From assembly GCA_044865965.1 (NCBI GenBank), contig JBIOTP010000035.1, positions 1 through 8,747 on the forward strand: DNA of 8,747 nt. Reading direction: 5' to 3'. Below, piece by piece: positions 5,912 to 8,747 of this stretch (position 1 is its first letter; every line of letters begins with the position of its first letter). The stretch comes from Solirubrobacter sp044865965. GTDB lineage: Bacteria > Actinomycetota > Thermoleophilia > Solirubrobacterales > Solirubrobacteraceae. Made by a program: the position numbers and the translations under genes. The notes under the pieces were generated by a model. The model was given only the letters and a program-made list of their open reading frames with translations. It ran no database searches and was not told the DNA's origin.

Positions 5912-6550
5912 TCAGCGCCCGACGAGCGCCTCGATCGCACTCGCGTGGACCGCGTAGGCCGTGCTCGCGCGGGCCTCGGAGCGGGCGAAGACGACGCCCG
6001 CCACGCGGCCGTCGTCCGTGACGACCGGCGCGCCCGAGTCGCCCGCCTCGGCGGCGACCGCGAGCTCGAGCGCGTCGCGCGCCGTGGAGCTCCCGTCCAG
6101 CGCCCCGACGCTCGCGAGCAACCGGCGACGGACGCGTCCCGCGCGCGCGGGCCCGCCCGGCCGAACGATGCGCACCGGTGCGCCGGCGCGCGCGGCTGCG
6201 ATGCGCACGCGAGCGGCGCGCAGGCCGGGGACGGCGAGCACTGCGAGGTCGCGCTCGCGGTCGGCGCGCAGCAACCGCGCGCGGCGGACGACGCGGCGGG
6301 AGTCGCGCACCGCGATCGCGCCGGGCCCCAGCGCGTGTGCGACCGTGACGACGCGCCCGGGACCCGCGGCGAACCCGGTCGCCTCCGCGGAGGCGGGCCC
6401 GAGGACCGTCACGACCGCGGGCGGCGGGCCGCCGCGGTGCGGGCCGAAGAGGGCGGCGACGGCGAGCGCGGCGCCCGCGAGCAGCGCGAGGCCCGCGAGC
6501 GCGCGGCGGGCCGGCCGCGGCGCGGGCGCGGGGGGCGCCGGCGCGCTCAC
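5912..6550 (-). CDS. Membrane-anchored trypsin-like serine protease
   Basis: A 212-residue protein with a Pro/Ala/Arg-rich cytoplasmic N-terminus, one hydrophobic segment (about residues 16-36) serving as signal anchor or signal peptide, and a compact chymotrypsin-fold domain predicted to lie outside the membrane. The catalytic triad is readable: His72 in TVAHAL, Asp101 in RERDLAVL and Ser172 in AGDSGAPVV, in the order and context of trypsin-like (S1 clan PA) proteases. The domain is short (about 165 residues) and no PDZ domain follows, unlike HtrA/DegP proteins. The GTG start at 6550 overlaps the LacI stop as GTGA, so translation is probably coupled to that repressor and the two form an operon. 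The gene ends 76 bp from a convergent membrane-protein gene. Substrate unknown. All three catalytic residues are intact, so an inactive homologue is unlikely. Confidence 0.85.
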   Translation of the reverse strand: MSAPAPPAPAPRPARRALAGLALLAGAALAVAALFGPHRGGPPPAVVTVLGPASAEATGFAAGPGRVVTVAHALGPGAIAVRDSRRVVRRARLLRADRERDLAVLAVPGLRAARVRIAAARAGAPVRIVRPGGPARAGRVRRRLLASVGALDGSSTARDALELAVAAEAGDSGAPVVTDDGRVAGVVFARSEARASTAYAVHASAIEALVGR

Positions 6551-7569
6551 GGCGGTGGCCCCGACGTCTTGCGCACCACGAGGGTCGGCGGCGTGAGGCG
6601 GACCTCCTGGGTGCGGCGGCCGTCGACGCGCTCGAGCAGGAGCTGGAGGGCGAGGCGGCCCATCTCGCGGCGCGGCTGGTCGATCGTGGTCAGGGACATG
6701 TGGTGCAGCGCGGCGAGGAACGTGTTGTCGAAACCGACCAGCGAGACGTCCTCGGGGACGCGGATGCCCTCGTCCTCCAGCCGGTCGAGCGCGCCCGCGG
6801 CCTGCATGTCGTTGCCGGCGAAGATCGCCGTGGGCATCTCGCCGCCGGCGATCAGGCGCTCGACCGCCCGGACGCCCGCGAGCTCGGTGAAGTCGCCGGG
6901 CACGACCGCGATGTGCTCGCCGAGACCGAGCGACCGCATCGCGCGCGTGTAGCCCGTCCGGCGGCCGGCCGCGCTCGCCTCGTCGCCGCCGTCGACGTGC
7001 ACGATGCGCCGGTGCCCGAGGCCGGCGAGGTGCTCGACGGCGAGCCGGGCGCCGAGGACCTCGTCGGTCATCACGCAGTCGACCGACGGGTCGCGCACGA
7101 GCCGGCTGATCGCCACCACCGGCGCCACGCCGGCGGCGGCCACGAGGTCGGAGCTGCGCAGGCGCGGGCTGACCACCACTATCCCGTCGGTGCGGTACTC
7201 CAGCAGCGCCTCGAGCATCGCCCGCTCGCGCGGCGGGCGGTGGCCGCCGGAGCTGATCAGCACGCGGTAGTCGAGCGCCGAGGCGACCTCCTCGATGCCG
7301 CTCGCGATCTCCGCGAAGAACGGGTTGTGCAGGTCGTTCAGAAGCAGCCCGATGGTGCGCGTACGGCGCTCCACCAAGCTTCGCGCCATCGCGTTCGGCC
7401 GATAGCCGAGGTGGGCGGCGGCGGACAGCACGCGCTCGCGCCGCGCCGCGCTCACCTTCGGGCTCTCGCGCATGACGAGCGAGACCAGCGCGCGCGATAC
7501 ACCGGCGGCGCGCGCAACGTCCTCCATGGTCGGATGACGGGCCTTGACAGCCATGCGATCGGGAAGCAT
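6547..7569 (-). CDS. LacI-family transcriptional repressor next to sugar-binding protein gene
   Basis: A repressor of 340 residues (335 if the second Met is used). The helix-turn-helix is at about residues 14-36 (TMEDVARAAGVSRALVSLVM), the hinge is YRPNAMARSL, and the effector-binding/dimerisation domain runs from TRTIGLLLNDLHNPFFAEI to VRLTPPTLVVRKTSG. The recognition-helix segment GVSRALVSLVMR is nearly the same as in the LacI protein at 1369-2406 (GVSKSLVSLVMR), and the two align closely throughout. Start choice: a GGAGGAG sequence lies only 1 nt before the ATG at 7569 and 16 nt before the ATG at 7554, so neither spacing is ideal; the shorter form matches usual LacI N-termini better. It diverges from the sugar-binding lipoprotein gene across an operator-bearing region and probably represses that gene and itself. 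The downstream protease gene is coupled to it by GTGA. Confidence 0.93.
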   Translation of the reverse strand: MLPDRMAVKARHPTMEDVARAAGVSRALVSLVMRESPKVSAARRERVLSAAAHLGYRPNAMARSLVERRTRTIGLLLNDLHNPFFAEIASGIEEVASALDYRVLISSGGHRPPRERAMLEALLEYRTDGIVVVSPRLRSSDLVAAAGVAPVVAISRLVRDPSVDCVMTDEVLGARLAVEHLAGLGHRRIVHVDGGDEASAAGRRTGYTRAMRSLGLGEHIAVVPGDFTELAGVRAVERLIAGGEMPTAIFAGNDMQAAGALDRLEDEGIRVPEDVSLVGFDNTFLAALHHMSLTTIDQPRREMGRLALQLLLERVDGRRTQEVRLTPPTLVVRKTSGPPP

Positions 7570-7580
7570 ACTCCTCCGCG

Positions 7581-7594
7581 TTAGAGCGCTCTAA
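7581..7594. promoter_or_regulatory. LacI-type operator, perfect palindrome
   Basis: TTAGAGCGCTCTAA is a perfect 14-bp palindrome with the central CG step typical of LacI-family operators. It lies 11 bp upstream of the longer LacI start and 63 bp upstream of the binding-protein start, placed to control both divergent genes. The adjoining bases 7592-7602 are conspicuously AT-rich (ctaatcaaatt), probably part of a promoter whose boxes I cannot place confidently. Confidence 0.75.
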
Positions 7595-7600
7595 TCAAAT

Positions 7601-7614
7601 TTGTCGCGCTCTAA
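7601..7614. promoter_or_regulatory. Second, degenerate LacI-type operator
   Basis: TTGTCGCGCTCTAA matches the perfect palindrome at 7581-7594 in 11 of 14 positions, with one half-site intact (GCGCTCTAA). It begins exactly 20 bp after the first site, about two helical turns, so two repressor dimers would sit on the same face of the DNA. Confidence 0.6.
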
Positions 7615-7657
7615 CCCGAGGGAGATCGGGGTTATCTCACACGAGGAGGAGGTGCAC

Positions 7658-8656
7658 GTGTCCACCACACGACTGCGCGGCGCGATAGCGCTGGCGCTGG
7701 CCGCCGGGGTCGCCGCGCTCGCCGCCGGTTGCGGCAGCTCGAACGACGAGGCGTCCAAGGCGGGCAAGGACAACGCCAGCCTGACCCAGAAGCGCGACAT
7801 CACGATCGCGATGGTCACCCACGGCGACGCCGGCTCGTTCTGGTCGGTCGCCAAGAAGGGCGCGGAGCAGGCCGCCAAGGACATGGGCGTCACGCTCAAG
7901 TACACGGAGTCCAACAACGACCCCCAGAAGCAGGCGCAGATGATCGAGGCCGCGGTCACCGAGAAGGTGGACGGCCTCGCGGTCTCGGCCCCGAACCCCG
8001 ACGCGATCAAGGGCGCGCTCGAGAAGGCGAAGTCGGCCGGCATCCCGATCATCACGCTGAACTCGGGCTCCGACGTCTACAAGGACCTGGGCGCGATCAC
8101 GCACGTCGGCCAGGACGAGTCGATCGCGGGCCAGGCGGCGGGCGCGCGGATGAAGTCCGAGGGCGCCAAGAAGATCCTCTGCGTCATCCACGAGCAGGGC
8201 AACATCGGCCTCAACCAGCGCTGCGACGGCGTCAAGCAGGGCTTCGGCGGCCCCGTCGACAACCTGCAGGTGAAGGGCACCAAGGACATCGCGACCACGC
8301 AGACGGAGATCAAGTCCAAGCTGCAGGCCGACAAGTCCTACGACTACGTGATGGCGCTCAATCCGGACGTCGCGGTCGCCGCCCAGACCGCGATCAAGGG
8401 CGCCAACAGCAAGGCCAAGCTCGCGACGTTCGACCTCTCGGGCGACGTCGTGAAGGGGATCAAGGCAGGCGACATCCAGTTCGCGATCGACCAGCAGCAG
8501 TACCTCCAGGGCTACCTGCCGGTCGTGTTCCTCACGCTGTACAAGACCAACGCCAACACCGCCGGCGGCGGCCAGCCCGTGCTGACCGGCCCCGGGTTCG
8601 TGGACAAGACCAACGCGGCCAAGGTGGAGCAGCTGGCGGCCGCAGGTACGCGGTGA
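7658..8656 (+). CDS. Sugar ABC transporter substrate-binding lipoprotein
   Basis: A 332-residue solute-binding protein of the ribose/galactose type (periplasmic-binding protein family 4), which captures a sugar or polyol outside the membrane and hands it to an ABC permease. The start is GTG at 7658, chosen because GAGGAGGAGG (7643-7652) ends 5 nt upstream; an in-frame TTG at 7601 and GTG at 7652 are less likely. A basic and hydrophobic signal peptide (residues 5-24) ends at LAAG|C, making Cys25 the likely lipidated residue, followed by a Ser/Asn-rich linker. The binding fold starts at about residue 47 (ITIAMVTHGDAGSFWSVAKKGAEQA), with typical blocks NNDPQKQAQMIEAAVTEKVDGL, AGIPIITLNSGSD, HVGQDESIAGQAAGARM, ALNPDVAVAAQTAI and FAIDQQQYLQGYLPV. 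The ligand cannot be read from sequence; inositol or another polyol is a guess from the dehydrogenase and oxidase nearby. The LacI operators upstream suggest substrate induction. Confidence 0.93.
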   Translation: MSTTRLRGAIALALAAGVAALAAGCGSSNDEASKAGKDNASLTQKRDITIAMVTHGDAGSFWSVAKKGAEQAAKDMGVTLKYTESNNDPQKQAQMIEAAVTEKVDGLAVSAPNPDAIKGALEKAKSAGIPIITLNSGSDVYKDLGAITHVGQDESIAGQAAGARMKSEGAKKILCVIHEQGNIGLNQRCDGVKQGFGGPVDNLQVKGTKDIATTQTEIKSKLQADKSYDYVMALNPDVAVAAQTAIKGANSKAKLATFDLSGDVVKGIKAGDIQFAIDQQQYLQGYLPVVFLTLYKTNANTAGGGQPVLTGPGFVDKTNAAKVEQLAAAGTR

Positions 8657-8663
8657 GCCGGCC

Positions 8664-8717
8664 ATGAACGAGACCATCACGGTCGCGCCGGCAGGCGCAC
8701 GCGGAGCTGGCCGATGA
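8664..8717 (+). CDS. Possible 17-codon mini-ORF ahead of the next transporter gene
   Basis: ATG at 8664 opens a 17-residue frame (MNETITVAPAGARGAGR) that begins 7 bp after the binding-protein stop, has a weak GGTGAG upstream, and ends in a TGA overlapping the next ATG as ATGA. It could be a coupling peptide, the remnant of an earlier start region, or chance. No family recognised. Confidence 0.25.
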   Translation: MNETITVAPAGARGAGR

Positions 8718-8747
8718 CGGTCACCGCCCCCACCCCGGTCGTCGACG
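8714..8747 (+). CDS. Start of next gene, probably ABC transporter component, 3'-partial
   Basis: ATG at 8714 with a GGAG at 8702-8705 (8-nt spacing) opens a frame reading MTVTAPTPVVD up to the window edge. Eleven codons are too few to identify a family. From its place directly after a sugar-binding protein gene, an ABC ATPase or permease is the expected product; this is inference from gene order only. Confidence 0.5.
   Translation, partial: MTVTAPTPVVD

Noticed and set aside
5945..6952. Plus-strand open frame across the protease and second LacI genes.
   Set aside because: It crosses two real minus-strand genes, has no domain, and is rich in Arg and Ala as expected of an antisense shadow.
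7615..7630. CCCGA/TCGGG stem upstream of the binding protein as an attenuator.
   Set aside because: Only 5 bp of pairing with a 6-nt loop and no T-tract or leader peptide; expected by chance at this GC content.
7601..7657. TTG at 7601 as the start of the sugar-binding protein.
   Set aside because: It would place the operator and ribosome binding site inside the coding region and put a hydrophilic leader ahead of the signal peptide; GTG at 7658 has an excellent Shine-Dalgarno.
7637..8680. Minus-strand open frame opposite the sugar-binding protein.
   Set aside because: Leu/Val/Asp/Arg repetitive composition produced by the complement of GC-rich Lys/Asp/Ala codons; the plus-strand lipoprotein is unambiguous.
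1..8747. CRISPR array, tRNA, rRNA, transposase, integrase or phage genes.
   Set aside because: No regularly spaced repeats, cloverleaf sequences or corresponding protein motifs were found on either strand.

Overview
The window is very GC-rich (by eye above 70%), with strong G/C preference at third codon positions, many GTG starts and 4-bp stop/start overlaps. It also carries LacI, MarR, alditol-oxidase and sugar-binding lipoprotein families typical of soil Actinomycetota. I infer an actinomycete chromosome, possibly of the Thermoleophilia/Solirubrobacterales type, but no rRNA or other marker gene is present to fix the taxon. I see no tRNA, rRNA, CRISPR array, transposase or phage gene.

Layout. 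(1) Bases 2-1372, plus strand: a 5'-truncated CoA-acylating (methyl)malonate-semialdehyde dehydrogenase, followed with a 4-bp overlap by a LacI-family repressor (about 1369-2406) that has no ATG/GTG/TTG start in its natural position. (2) Bases 2362-3829, minus strand: read 3829 to 2362, a SUI1/YciH-like factor, a MarR-family repressor, and the wreck of an acyl-CoA ligase with a missing N-terminus, frameshifts and a large internal deletion. MarR is bracketed by two similar AT-rich operator-like sequences. (3) Bases 3830-4157: a gene-free stretch holding a large inverted repeat (arms of about 45 bp) that encloses a 51-bp hairpin. (4) Bases 4158-5387, minus strand: an AldO-like FAD-dependent alditol oxidase, divergent across 34 bp from a small multi-pass membrane protein (5422-5835, plus). 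(5) Bases 5912-7569, minus strand: a second LacI-family repressor, translationally coupled by GTGA to a membrane-anchored trypsin-like protease. (6) Bases 7658-8747, plus strand: a sugar ABC-transporter substrate-binding lipoprotein, a 17-codon mini-ORF and the first codons of the next gene, presumably another transporter component.

How it fits together. The right-hand part reads as a carbohydrate-uptake locus: the second LacI protein and the binding-protein gene diverge across an intergenic region with one perfect 14-bp palindrome, TTAGAGCGCTCTAA, and a degenerate second copy exactly 20 bp away. The left-hand LacI is a paralogue with an almost identical recognition helix, so the two may share or compete for operators. 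A semialdehyde dehydrogenase, an alditol oxidase and a sugar-binding protein together suggest polyol or inositol use, but this is inference from neighbourhood only. The MarR block looks like a former regulator/CoA-ligase pair whose enzyme has decayed while the regulator and both operator-like sites remain. Most of the window is ordinary catabolic and regulatory content. The least explained parts are the structured intergenic element and the paired MarR sites.
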